60,000 nt of DNA, taken from contig NC_081415.1 in assembly GCF_030272615.1 (NCBI RefSeq), forward strand, positions 628,909,240 through 628,969,239, given 5' to 3'. The notes beneath the pieces were generated by a model. That model was given only the letters and a program-made list of their open reading frames with translations. It did not search any database and had not been told where the DNA came from. Source of the stretch: Cryptomeria japonica (taxonomy: Eukaryota; Streptophyta; Pinopsida; Cupressales; Cupressaceae). Positions 44,861 to 56,273 of this stretch are shown here, in pieces; the stretch's first letter is position 1; each line of letters begins with the position of its first letter. A program made the position numbers and the translations under genes.

Positions 44861-47701
44861 TTATGCAAAGGATGGGATCAAAGGGATCGAAGGATGGAAA
44901 ATATGCATTGGATAATGGATAGGGTATTGGAAGAATTGGGCTTGAGCAGATGGAAATGTTGGCAAGATTGACATTGGCACACACCTTGAGGGGTGATGGA
45001 CTGATGGAGGAAAGATGTATTTTGGATATTGAGATTTGGATGGAGGAATAGCTTGGGATTTTGGGACATAAGGGCCCAAAATGGATGAAGAAGGTGGTGG
45101 AGAAATAGACTTGGAAGGTTTGGATGGAGGAATAGCAATTTTGGATGCCAAGTTGGATGTTTCCTTTTGTACTTCAAGGAGCTTCTTGGGGATCCACATG
45201 GTTTTTGATTTTTCATGCTTTTGTGGTTCCTTGGAGTGCATTGCCAACACAAGGGATTTAGGAACCCATATATATTTTGACTTTGCTTTATTTTGCTCAG
45301 TGGGCCTTTGTGGCCTTTTGGATATTTCTTTTTCTTTATAGATCATATTTTTCTTTGCTTTGACATGTCGATTATATTGGACATGTTGATCCTTGAATAC
45401 ATGTGGATTGCTAGACTTATGATGCTTATACTTGGCATCCAAATTGCTTGGAGGGGGAAAGGAATGCATGAATGGATATGAATGAAATGGAGTTCTTTTG
45501 GATGGATGGAATTTACTCAAGGATGTGCGCCTTTGCTGACCTTGCATAGGAGATGGAGGGATATAGGGACCTAGAATGGATGGAAGCGATGATGGGGAAG
45601 GTGGACATTTGGATTTTGACTTTGAAGGGATACCAGTGCCTTGAGTGTGAGCTCTGTAGCCATGACCATTAGTATATTCTTTGATATGGAGGGGTCCTTG
45701 CTCATGAAGGTCTACTCCTTTGCCTTTATGAATATCTTGACTTGTAGGATACTCTTTTCTTTGGGAAGAAGACGCAAGTCCATTATGAGGTGGATATGAT
45801 ATGAGAGAAATAATGAGATCTTGAAGTGGAACAGATTGGACCAAAGTGGAAGAACCCATTGTGCATGTCGAGGGTTCATGAACATCTTGCACTGACACGT
45901 TAGAATCATGAGGGGGACTAGGATTGTGTAGTGGACATGGTTCAATGACAGGCTCTTCAAGAGAAGGAATGGGAGAAATAATGGGATCATCACAAGAAAT
46001 GTGATCTTGGAGTGTATGTGCTGGATTAGGATGTGGAGATGGAGGAACAAGTGGATCTTGTGGAGGATCTGAAGGAATGATAGGGTCTTGTGTTGGAAAT
46101 GAACTTGGAAGGATACTTTGATCTTGACAAGGAGGAAAATCATTGGATTCCTCTTTAAAGGTACTTTGCTCTTGACTTTTAATGGGATCATCAGAAAGGA
46201 TGGAAGGGATATTTGGAATGTCAATGGGATTTGAAAGGACATTTTTTTCATGAAATGGAAGGGGATCATTTGGGATTGGATGAACTGGGATATCTTGATC
46301 TTGCTCAAGGAATAGAGTGTCAATAGGACTTTGGATAGGATGGACAAGAATAGGGGAATCATCGTGAGTGTCTGGGAAGATGAGATCCTGGTCAACAAGT
46401 GGATGGGATGATAAGGTTTTGAGATCTTGATCTTGATCTTTTTTAAGGCATGTTTCTTCATGCTCTAAATTATCCTCTTGACATGAGGTTGGACTTTGGA
46501 TATGCATGGGGGATTCTGACAAGGAATCAATGTTTTGGCATGAAGGAGATGCACTTTGAACATTTGTGATGGATTCTGACAAGGAATCAATGCTTGAACA
46601 TGAGGAAGAGGGACTTCGAATGGGGTCCTCTAAAATAGGTAATGGCAATAAAGTGCATTGTGGCATTGGGTCTTGTATTTCTGAAACATGACAAGGATGT
46701 GCATCATGAATTGGATTATCTTGGCAATCAATTATGGATAGCTCTTGGATAATTGCATCCTTGGGTGTATTATTTGATGAGGACGATATAGAAGGTTCCT
46801 GTGAAACTTCTAGAGGTGTAGGGATAGATGCCACTGGAGAGTCAATTTTCTTGTGGGGGGATGAGGCATTGCTAGACATAGGTGTATTATTTTGATCTTC
46901 CTCAAAGAACTCACTTGGTCATTTCCTTAAGAGCATTGCAATAAAGCCACCTTTCTTTCGAGTTTTTGACATAGTTGGATCTGGAATTTGAACTTGTTTT
47001 TGGTTTGATGTCATGTTTTGATGTTGGACTTGGTTCAATTGTTCTGACATGTTTGAAACTTGGCTTGGTGTGTGCTGCAACCTTTGTTTTTGAATGTTTG
47101 GTTCTAATTGTTGACATTGATATGTTGATTGAACTTAAACTTGTTGATATTTCACCATTGGTTGGACTATTTGTTGACATTGTATAGTTGGTTGGACATA
47201 TTGTTGAAATTGAACCATTGGTTGTATTGGTTGTATATGTTGGACCATTGGTTGTGATGGTTGAAAATCTGATTGATAGTAAACACCTTCTTGTTCTTGA
47301 TGTGAAGGCACATAATGTTGTTGTCTCTTTTCTTGAAATTGTTTCATCATCTCTATTTGGGAGAGGAGAGCTGGTATGTCTGATTGTTCGATAAGAGACC
47401 TTACATCAATTGGCTCAATATTTGGATTTCGACCTGGAAATTTTCGAAACACTTTAGACATTTGTGATCTATTCTTCGCAATGTTTTTCACTCTTTGTTC
47501 CAAAATCTCATTTTCTTGAGCTAGTTTCTCCTCTAGTTTTTGTATTTGGAGACTTGTTTCATCATAAAAAGTTTGATCAATATTGCCTTGTTGTTGGGTT
47601 GGATAGAATTGTGATTGCATTGTCGGTTGATATGTTAAACTTTGTTGCATCATTGGTGCTTGGAACCTTATTTCAATAGACATGTCACTATGCAAATGCA
47701 A
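44861..47701 (-). pseudogene. E3 orphan frame, Q-rich then P/S-rich
   Basis: One frame of about 946 codons with just two internal stops (TAA 47135-47137, TGA 46919-46921) and no shift that I can see. Start taken at the ATG at 47701; an ATG at 47683 is possible. The N-terminal third is Gln-rich with a likely coiled coil (LQIQKLEEKLAQENEILEQR) and a basic patch (KVFRKFPGRNPN), then repeats of QPMVQ/QPTIQ type. The rest is rich in P, S, D and I with recurring SILGPYIP / SILGPYVP and LPSILG motifs and a basic HKSSNPHVFKDQHVQYNRHV stretch. No known family recognised; it replaces gag-pol in the element. It could be a derived gag or a captured gene. Codon use and low complexity fit an intrinsically disordered protein. 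Confidence 0.65.
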
Positions 47702-49747
47702 TATTTTTGGAATTTTTCAAGGACAATATATGATATGCAACTAAATGCGAACTAAAATAGATGAGAATGCAATCTATGGCAAGAATGCAACCTATGTTAT
47801 TGGTTGTTTTCGAAGATTTTGACAAGCTTTTGAAATGCAAATCTAAGAGAGGGACCCTTAGGAAATTGGAATGATATCTAGACCTTAAAGGACAAAAGGA
47901 CGTAAGTGACAAAAGGACAAATGACAAAGTCTCCCCTATATGCTTGGATACTAAGCTAGGTTTGACCGAATGACATTGACAACAAAAAGACAAAATTTTG
48001 ATAAGGTCTAGACTTCTTAACAATGACTTAGGGTTTATCCAAGATTTTGATTACTCAAGTATGACAAAAACCTAGTTTTTGACACTATATGCAAAAGGAA
48101 ATTACTATGCAAGTGACCTTAATATGATATGATAATGACCTAAGCTTGATGAAGAGACCTAAGGTATGCAATGTATGAATGTATGACAATGGTATTACTC
48201 TAATGCAAGAGGACACATGCAAATGAATGACCCTTATTGATATGCAAAGGAGTATGACCTAGGGGAAACCTAACCTTGGTAGTTGACAATGACTTTGCAA
48301 AATGCAAACCTAAGATGAACCTAAATCTAAGTGACATGAATGTTGAGACAAGATTTTGAAAAATGTTTGACAACCATGTTTGAAGATGTGTTGAACTTTG
48401 TTGGATGAAATGTTCTTAGGTTTAATCTTATGTTGGATCAATTTGTCTTGCTTTTGAAATGAGATACAATTCAACTTTTGACAAGCAAAGAAGAAAAGAT
48501 GTTTTAACATAGACTCAAGACAATCATGCTCATTTCCACATTTCTTATGGTAGGCAAAGACATTAGGTACTTGAGAGGTAGACTCATTATGAGATTCAAG
48601 GAGAATACATAGATGCTTGACCCCATGGGCTCCCCTCCACGACACTCACTTCTTAGGGCAGCCAAGCATCAGTCCCCATGGAAATCTCCCCATGGCAAAC
48701 TTAGTATCTCTTCCAAGTATCTGAACTTGTCCTTCTCAAGCAACTAGAAGGGTTTTTGGCCTCTAAAACAAAGGTGTTTAGTAAGGATTTTTGTTAAGTG
48801 TTACTCCTTGATGTCACGCAAGAATGATTGAGACATTAAGCCCATCAAGATACCAAACAAATGTAGTCGCGCAAGCATGATTTAGACCAAGAGGCCCTAC
48901 TTAGATGTTGATATGAGAAAGAGTTCAAGGGTCATCACTTCCCAAGTAACTGCAATTCCCACGTAACACTTCCTTCAAAGCTTTCGCTCATCGGGTATTT
49001 TTTTATAGTGAGTTAGAATGCCAAGGAATTCTAGCCGTACTCACTTTGGGTCATTCCCTTCTCACGATTATCACTTGCTTGCAAAAGCAAAGTGGTCGGG
49101 AAGGCAGGCCCTCTAAAGGAGACACTCAATCAAAGACATGAGCATGGTATCGAAGATCTGGATTTTTGATCACCCTAAGAAGGATGAGAGCATACTCTCC
49201 TACTCCAATATCATACTTAACAATCAAAGAAAACAAATGTTCATTCCCACCTATTTATAAATCACTAAGTGCCTAATTAAAAATCTCAAACACACAGTTT
49301 GGTTGTTTCTCCAAGGCAACCTACAAAACCCAAGTTAGAGGTTTGATTTGTTGTCTTTGACCATCGATTCTGCATAACACATGTTAGTAGTTTGATTTGT
49401 AGTCTTTTCCATGCATATGCCAAGATTCTACACAAATAATTAGTACCAAAATCCAAAGCACAGAAAATAGAATGCAAAAACACGAAAAATTTCAAGTAAA
49501 AACTGCATTTTTCACCTCTGTTCTGGACTTTACACAAGCGCAAGATGCATGACACAGGTGCAAGATGTATGACACAAGCGCAAGATGTCACCTACACAAG
49601 TGCAAGATGCATGACACAGGCGCAAGATGTCTGACACAAGCGCGGAAGTGTCCAGAATACCCTGCACGGCCCTGTTTTTGGTTTTTTTGACCTGCAAAAC
49701 AACTTGAAAGCACTCAAAAACACAGAAAAGGGGTTAGAAGGTTATTT
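47702..49747 (-). other. E3 leader (5' untranslated region)
   Basis: No supported frame. Between 48600 and 49130 it shares with the E2 leader (31120-31640) the words GGCAGCCAAGCATCAGTCCC, CTAGAAGG and GGGTCATTC in the same order. Near the primer site it carries a tandem repeat (49530-49645). Confidence 0.6.
49530..49645. repeat. Tandem repeats of about 23 bp next to the E3 primer site
   Basis: Five to six units of ACACAAGCGCAAGATGCATG with small changes (GGCGC/AGCGC/GGTGC). They lie about 100 nt inside the element from the primer binding site. Confidence 0.85.
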
Positions 49748-49765
49748 TTCACGTCGGGTTCACCA
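49748..49765 (-). promoter_or_regulatory. Candidate primer binding site of E3
   Basis: The minus strand reads TGGTGAACCCGACGTGAA, five bases after the 5' LTR end. The plus strand ends TTCACCA like a tRNA 3' end; tRNA not identified. It differs from the E2 site although polypurine tract and LTR start agree. Confidence 0.5.
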
Positions 49766-49770
49766 ATTAA

Positions 49771-51425
49771 TGTAGCATCAGAATTAGGAATCATCAAAGC
49801 AATATATATAAAGACATATTATTCATTATTAGCTCAATCACACATTGCAATGATCTAATCCTAAGCACACTCAATAGAGACATAAAAACAAAGCATTCAA
49901 AAGCAAATATCATGCAAACCAGATAAAAATTTGGATGCTTCTTCCATGCGGCTCCATTGTTCTTCTTTCCTCTTCAAATGGATTTGTGGATCTCACCTAC
50001 AAGTGCACATACAATTGAAAGCAAGATTGACTTTGATGAAAAGCTCAAGAGTACTAGAAGCATAAGTTCAATAATCTGATCAGGGATTATTAATTACCAA
50101 TTAAGGGATCAAGGGATTTGATTGAAGAAAATCATCTAATTTATAGAGAAATTGGAGAAATGAACAAATTAGCATGATAGTGATTCAAATGGAAATTCAA
50201 ATCAAGAATAGCAAAATTATGACATGTTTATGACAAATTGCTATGCAAGGATTTATGACAATTTATGACAAATTCTCTGTCAAGAATTTATGACAATTTA
50301 TGACAAATTCTATGACAAATTTCTATGTCAAGAATTTATGACAATTTATGACAAATTCTATGACAAATTTCTATGTCATTTCCATAAATTTAGGAGAGAA
50401 ATAGGAGGAAATTGAAATTAAGAATTAAGAAATTAGAAAATTTAGAAAAAGAGGAATTAAGAAATTAGAAATTAGGAAATTAGAAATTAGGAATTAGTGA
50501 ATTAATTAATAATTTTTCATTTATTAATCAATTCACAAAGAGGAATAATTAGCCAATTAAATGAAGATTTAATTGTAATGAGAAGACTTAGGATAAATAA
50601 GTAATTTAGTAATCCTAGAGGAAGAAATGGCAAATTAAATCATAAAACCCTAGAAGACGAATTAGAAATGCGAAAATGACAATTAGGTCTTGATTGAAGA
50701 TAATTAATGTCATGATTTTGAATTGATAAATGACCAATGCAATAAACAATTTGATTGATAAAATGCGCCAATTGATGAGGAACAATGACAAATTGATCCA
50801 AATTGACATAATTGAGACAGACAACGATCGATGACAAATCGGTCGCAAAATGACAAAATTGATAAGAGGACAACGATCGATGACAGAATATATTGCAAAA
50901 AGACAGGATTGAAAATGACCACGATCGATGATAAATCGATCGCAAATGACAAGATCGAACATGACAACGATCGATGACAAATCGATCGTAAAACGACAAG
51001 ATTGATAAACCGATTGCCAGATGATAAGATTGAAAAGAGGACAAAACCCTAATTAGGATTGACGATGTCCAAAATGATAAGATTGATAAGAGAGCAACGA
51101 TTGATGACAAATCGATCGCAAGATTGATAGGAGGACAAAACCCTAATTAGGATTGACGATGTCCAAAATGATGACAAATTAGCACGCACATTGATGCAAC
51201 AAGATAAGTTCGATCAAAATCATGATTGGATAATGTTGTCGACAAGACCAAATTTGAGGACGAGATGACTGAAGAATGCAGAAGAATGACTCGATGCTCG
51301 CAAATGATAAAGATCAAGTGCGAATCATAGGAGAAATGTTAATGCGACGCAAAAACCTAAAATGAGGCAATGCGCAAATGTTAAAGTATGACTTCACAAG
51401 CGTTGACCATTTTTAGGTGTCTACA
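49771..51425 (-). repeat. 5' LTR of E3
   Basis: 1655 bp, the unenlarged form. Contains a block of ATTTATGACAATTTATGAC repeats (50218-50380) and an array of CGATCGAT...ATCGATCG units (50815-51125), both also present in the other LTR. Confidence 0.88.
50815..51125. repeat. Array of ATCGATCG inverted-repeat units in E3 LTR
   Basis: Five or six spaced units of the kind ACGATCGATGACAAATCGAT, starting near 50824, 50872, 50921, 50967 and 51096, each able to form a small hairpin with a GACA or similar loop. The same array lies at about 42100-42420 in the other LTR. Confidence 0.8.
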
Positions 51426-52470
51426 GCAACCAACATGCTTTTGTCCTTTAGGAAATGGTACAAGATCCCATGTATCATTCTTTGTCAAAGCTATCATTTC
51501 TTCTTCCATATCAATCTTCCAGGATTTTGCATCATTCCTAATGCCTCTTCTATAGATCTAGGCTCATCCATATTAGTATTCAAAGAAAAAATACATCTCC
51601 AATCATCAGGTGAATAATTTTCAGGTGGTTGTCTATGTCTTGTAGACCTTAAAACAAGTTGACGTGGAGGTTCTTCCTCCTCTTCTGAAGATTTAGAGCT
51701 AGATGAGCTCTCCTCTACTTCTTTCCTATCAAGGGTTATCGATTAAACTCTCTCAGGCATAGAAGGGAATTGAATCACATCTTCCTGCTTAGTTTGTTTT
51801 GGCTGCAATCTAATAGAAGGAGACTTAATTTCTCTAAAGATAACACTTCTACTATTAATTACCTTTGTGCAATAGGATCCCAAATATTGCATCATTTCAC
51901 ACCATAACTATAGCCGATGATGATACATTTCATAGCCTTTTTCTCCAACTTTGTTCGCTTCTCCTTTGGCACATGTGCATATGCCTTGCAACCAAAAAAT
52001 CTAAGATGTGTCAATGAAGGCTTGTGACCTGAACATGCTTCCATATGTGTTTTATCAACAAGAGTTGATGTAGGAGACCTATTAATCTGGAAGTAAGTAG
52101 TGGCAATAGCTTCAGCCCATAACTTTTGTTCTAGACCAGCACCACTCAACATACTCCTAGCCTTCTCCATCAATGTCGTATTCATTCTTTCTGCAACTCC
52201 ACTCTTCCATGGAGAATATGGAGTTGTCTTTTGTCTGTTAATACCATAGTCTTGATAGAAACTATCAAAATCATTAGAGAAAAATTCACCATCATTAGCA
52301 ATCCCCAAACATTTAATTTTATTTCGAGTCGACAACTCAATCATTTCTTTAAATTCTTTAAACAACTAAAAAATTCCTATTTACTCTTTAGAAAATAAAC
52401 CCATGTCCTTCTACTAAAATCATCAATAAATAAAACATAATATGTGGATTTCCCAATCGAAGGAACATCT
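51426..52470 (-). pseudogene. pol: C1 pol, first part in window: integrase and linker
   Basis: From the edge of element A: STYYVLFIDDFSRRTWVYFL (start of the integrase core), then KCLGIANDGEFFSNDFDSFY, where A stands at the place of a catalytic D, then TPYSPWKSGVAERMNTTLME with the catalytic E, and FFGCKAYAHVPKEKRTKLEK. After a stop near 51892 the linker to RT follows, with the Ser/Glu tract SSSSSKSSEEEEEPPRQLVL and the RT entry VPFPKGQKHVGC at the E3 edge. The altered catalytic residue and several stops show it is dead. Confidence 0.87.
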
Positions 52471-53612
52471 TGTTGGCTTGATGATGATGTAATAACTTGA
52501 TTGATAGCTTTATTTGTGTTGTCATTGATGGAAACCATATTTTGTTAGTCATCTACATCATTTAGACCAATTGGTAGAGTCTAATTGGTAAACAAGAGCA
52601 GAACGATGATAAAGCAATCAGTACGGACCATTGAAGAAGAGTTAGACGTTGTGGTTTGGAACATATGTTTATGAAATTGACATGAATCTTTGATTGAAAC
52701 CACATTATTACATTTAGAGTATTGAGCAAGTTATGATTGGAAGAACAATCACAAGCATGAAGAACACAAAACTGGTAAAGCAGAGCCAATTTGATCAATC
52801 ACCAGTAGACTTATTGTTATATTTTTGAGTTATGTTTTGTGTGGCCAACATAAGTAAAGTGTAATAAGTGGGAAAATAAATAAGGTGACTAGATTCAATG
52901 AACTTAGGGAATTGTTCCAAGGTTCTTAACCAAATTAATAAAGTTTTTATAAGGAGATGAAATTTGTATGATTTTATAGATCAAGAGTGAGAATTTGATC
53001 ATTCGGTGGAAGGAGGAGTTAGGTTTTGATATTTAGTCAGTGATAGAAGTTGAGCAAAAGCAGATCTAATCAAGCACAAAGGTGCTATCAATAGATCAGT
53101 TGAACTTGTTGTTCCCTAATAGTTGTGGCAAGAAAATCCTCTCACAAGGTTACTCCTAACTGGGTGTGGTAGGATCCTAATAGGTCTGAAGGTTAAAATC
53201 CTCTAACAAGGTGACTTATTAGCTTGTTTTTTGAAATCCCTTAGCCGGGTAGCTCCTAATAGGGCTAGGTCCTAATAGGCCTTATTATAATAGCTCTTAA
53301 CCGGGCTAAAGCACTCTTAACCGGGTGTCACTCCTAACATGGTGTTGTATGACCTTAATTGATCAAATCTCTATACTACAGATAGTTGATCCTTGTGGGT
53401 ATTAACTCCCACCATGGTTTTTTCCATTTGGGTTTCCACGTGAAAAATCATTGTGTTATGGTTTGCATGATTTATTGGGTGTTTTCTTATGTGGTTTTAT
53501 TTCTTGCATGCATATTGGTTTTCAAATTGGTAAAAGGTGTAATCAGATTAATTAAGTTTTTGCTTGCACTAATTCACCCCCCCCCCCCTCTTAGTGCCTT
53601 ATAAGTTTATCA
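52471..53612 (+). repeat. 5' LTR of A
   Basis: Begins TGTTGGCTTG and ends TTTATCA. Inside are irregular units such as CCTAACTGGGTG, TTAACCGGGT and CTAATAGGGCT (53150-53345), a CACCATGGTTTTTTCCATTT block and a run of C (53575-53588) near the end. It is clearly but not closely similar to the LTR at 56274. Confidence 0.75.
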
Positions 53613-53614
53613 AT

Positions 53615-53626
53615 TGGTTTCAAAGC
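53615..53626 (+). promoter_or_regulatory. Degenerate primer binding site of A
   Basis: TGGTTTCAAAGC, differing by two bases from TGGTATCAGAGC, the initiator-methionine tRNA site kept in B. Confidence 0.7.
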
Positions 53627-53674
53627 CTAATTCCCTTAAGGCTTAACCGCTTGAGAAGGATCTCTAAGGCTAAT

Positions 53675-54982
53675 ATGGGGGAAGGTTCAATGAGTTATAA
53701 AGAGATTTCACACAGGTTTGAAGAATGTGAAGAAGCCTATAATGAACTAAAGGTCAAGTACAAAGCTTCATTGGCTAAGAGAAAAGAGTTGGCTGAGCAA
53801 TTGATGAAAATTAGTGAAAACATTTCATCTGAGGAAGCAAACATTGATGCCTTGGTTAATGAGGTGGAAAAGCTAAATGATGATAAGTCAAATATGAGGA
53901 GAGAGTTGGAAGCCCTTACCATCAGGATGAGTCAAGAGTTGGAAGCTAGGAGGACAACTGAAGACAAAATAAGAGATCAAGAGCATGATATTGTTAACGT
54001 AAACTGGAAGATTAGTAACCTACATGTACATATTTGAGAGGAAAGAGAAGAAAAAGAGGAAATACAAGTTGATCTAGACATGCCTATGTCTCTTAGAGAA
54101 AGTCTTACAAAGAATAATGAGGAGCTTACCAAGGAGTTGGCTGATGCTAATGAGTTATTAGCTAAATTCAATAGGAGCACTGCTATGCTTGATGAGCAGA
54201 TTCAGACACAAAGGCAACAAGGAGATACACATGGCTTGGGATACACTACCTTTGAACAAGGAGATCCATCTGGTACCAAGGACATCATGCATGAAGTTAA
54301 ATCTACACCTAAGACCAAGAAGATCATCAGTAAGAGAACCTACAAACCAATATTTTTTAACTGTCATAAGGTAGGTCATACTATTAATATTTGTAGAAGT
54401 AGATCCATTACTTTTGATGGATATAGACCTAATGCATAGGAAGGTTATAAGCCTAGTACTTTTGATGGATATTGCCTCAATTGCAACAAGCATGGGCATA
54501 GAGCTATTGAGTGCAAGTCAAGAGTAAACAATCAGAGATCTTACATGAATTAGAGGTCTAATGGTGAATGGAAGAGATCTTATAATGACCGGAGAAACCC
54601 CACTTGGTAGAGACCTTATGTGAACTGGTCTAGTCCATATGAAAGAGAGAATAGATGGAATGTAATATGTTCAATCTGTCACAACTATGGTCAAAATGCT
54701 ATGAATTTCTGAAGAAGAACTAGTAGAGGCAATGATGGACTTTGGAGAGTATCTGGAATGACATGTTTTCATTGTCACAAACTGGGACACCTTGCAAAGT
54801 TTTGTAGAGCTAGAATGAACCAACTGGTTAATTAGTCTATTGACCAGAAAGGAAAGAAGAAGGTAGATGTGGAAGAAACTAGGAGTGAGATGAATAAGAT
54901 ATGGAGGAATAATAGTGATGAGAAACCATCGGAAGACTCCAATTCTTCACCTAGTGTGGAGAATCCCTCACTAGTAAACTAA
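53675..54982 (+). pseudogene. gag: A gag: coiled coil plus zinc knuckles
   Basis: Starts MGEGSMSYKEISHRFEE. A long helical region (to about 54200) is rich in E, K and L with YKASLAKRKELAEQL and RRELEALTIRMSQELEARRT, predicted coiled coil. Then zinc-knuckle-like motifs: CHKVGHTINIC (first Cys replaced), CLNCNKHGHRAIEC and CFHCHKLGHLAKFC; a fourth, CSICHNYGQNAMNF, is damaged. It ends VENPSLVN. Stops at 54036, 54438 and others break it. The layout fits a retrotransposon gag that binds RNA through its knuckles; the long coiled coil is unusual for copia gag. Confidence 0.72.
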
Positions 54983-55226
54983 GCTATGATGAAGCTTAGG
55001 GGGAGCACATTGTCAAATCCAATTCCAGAACCCCTATATGGTGTGCATTGTGGAGTGATAGAAGAACAAAAGAGAACTATATTTCTATATTGGTGAATTT
55101 GATAGCAGATTGAGAAGATTTATGGAGAAGTGAATTGATGAAAGTGCATTCAGACCAAAAACCCTAGCTGCGAAGAAGTTGAAAGGTATTTATCTATGAA
55201 TCTAATTCTGTGTTTGAGTTTTCACA
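54983..55226. other. Spacer between the two ORFs of A
   Basis: No frame. The sequence AAAGGTATTTATCT shortly before the second ATG is kept in B at 59277, which may point to a splice donor or other signal for the second ORF. Confidence 0.4.
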
Positions 55227-56258
55227 ATGGATACACCACACATTGTTGATGTTACTGAAAGGCTTGGAATTGAATTCAAGAGGCATCCTCATAAGTCGAC
55301 AGAAACCAATCCAACTGGAGCCCTATCAAGCATTCAATATGGTGTTTTGCATACTGAAGATATCTGATCTTACATTCAGTGCAAATTAGAGGATTTGGGA
55401 ACTTTTGCAATATTTAATCAAATACCGAACACTGTGTGATGAACAAGGCATGATAAAGGATCGATTCATAAGGGTTACCGATAAAGGTTTTCATCATGCT
55501 TTGAACTTTCTTGATGATTTTGAAGAAGACCATATCAGATATGTTTTGAGTAGGATTCATGATCAATTTATGTGGTTCAATAGACCATATAAGATTACAA
55601 AGGAAGCCATCCATATCATCAATGAATTATGGGCAACTGGTGAACAATCCCGAAGGATGAGGTTACCTGATTGACAAATTCTAAATGGGATGGTCATGCA
55701 ATGATGGTAAATGACATAGATGATCCAAAGGTGAAGCTTTCATCTATGGTAATCGGTTACAGAGTTTATCATTTGAGTCGGATGAATAGCATTCTCGAAG
55801 TTGCTATCCACATAGCTTACCTGATGTTGAAGGAGAATAGTAATTATGATCTAGCATAAGCCTTGAGAACCCAATTGATATTGAATCTTGAATCAATCAA
55901 GAAGGATAAGCAACATAAATTCAAATTCGGCTAGTTGATAATTAGTTTGTTTTTCTACTTCTAGAATCTTTTTCTCGGTATAGGTGATATTCAATGGTCT
56001 ATGGATATATTGAGAATGCTGCAAATAAAGAACAATATCAAGATACTTGGAAATTATTTTACAAAGATAATCTGGGGATATTTCAAAGATTTCCAGAAAA
56101 GAATGCATGACAAAGAAAGGATATCGGCTCATGTTGTAAAGAGGTATGAAGATTCTATTTGTTTTATGGTTGATATTGATACATATCAAATGGAAGTTAC
56201 TGACCCAAGAAATTCATGGGTTATGCCTATGGGGTATGAGGTAGGAGAATATATCTAG
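55227..56258 (+). pseudogene. A second ORF, family unknown
   Basis: ATG at 55227 opens MDTPHIVDVTERLGIEFKRH, matching the B product from 59330. A frameshift near 55400 leads into 55405-55674 (LCDEQGMIKDRFIRVTDKGF, YKITKEAIHIINELWATGEQ), then 55671-55859 in another frame (KLSSMVIGYRVYHLSRMNSI), and 56001-56258 (RISAHVVKRYEDSICFMVDI, NSWVMPMGYEVGE). It carries no RT, protease or integrase motif. It may be an extra ORF of a non-autonomous family. Function unknown. Confidence 0.6.
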
Positions 56259-56273
56259 ATTATTTATGCTGAA

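Larger units (their letters stand above)
40066..51425 (-). mobile_element. E3: non-autonomous LTR element inserted in C1
   Basis: LTRs at 40066-42719 and 49771-51425, flanked by GTAAC (40061-40065) and GCAAC (51426-51430), a 5-bp target duplication with one transition. On the minus strand the order is 5' LTR, primer site, leader, one long orphan frame (47701-44861), 3' region, polypurine tract, 3' LTR. No gag, protease, RT or integrase domain is recognised. The LTR start TGTAGACACC, the polypurine tract, part of the 3' region and a leader block are shared with E2. Confidence 0.88.
9721..52470 (-). mobile_element. C1: Ty1/copia element, fragmented by nested insertions
   Basis: Copia coding pieces appear in the right order on the minus strand: integrase (52470-51426), RT first half (40065-39455), RT end and RNase H (11141-10307), then a polypurine tract and 3' LTR part (10252-9721). 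Across the E3 insertion the frame reads on from LVPFPKGQKHVGC to KWVFKKK once one copy of the 5-bp duplication is dropped, which proves the pieces were one gene. G2 (11142-39454) fills the other gap. The integrase start and 5' LTR must lie right of element A, outside the window. Confidence 0.88.
52471..56273 (+). mobile_element. A: LTR element of an iMet-primed family, inserted in C1 integrase
   Basis: LTR (52471-53612), degenerate primer site, coiled-coil zinc-knuckle gag (53675-54982) and a second ORF (55227-56258). It interrupts the C1 integrase; C1 continuation is expected beyond the window. Element B starts at 56274 inside or at the end of A. No polypurine tract is evident before 56274, which favours B being a separate insertion over its LTR being the 3' LTR of A. 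Confidence 0.7.

Noticed and set aside
45712-46461. A 249-codon minus frame within the orphan gene
   Set aside because: It is an alternative frame of the P/S-rich region; composition (L, I, K-rich) follows from the shifted low-complexity codons.
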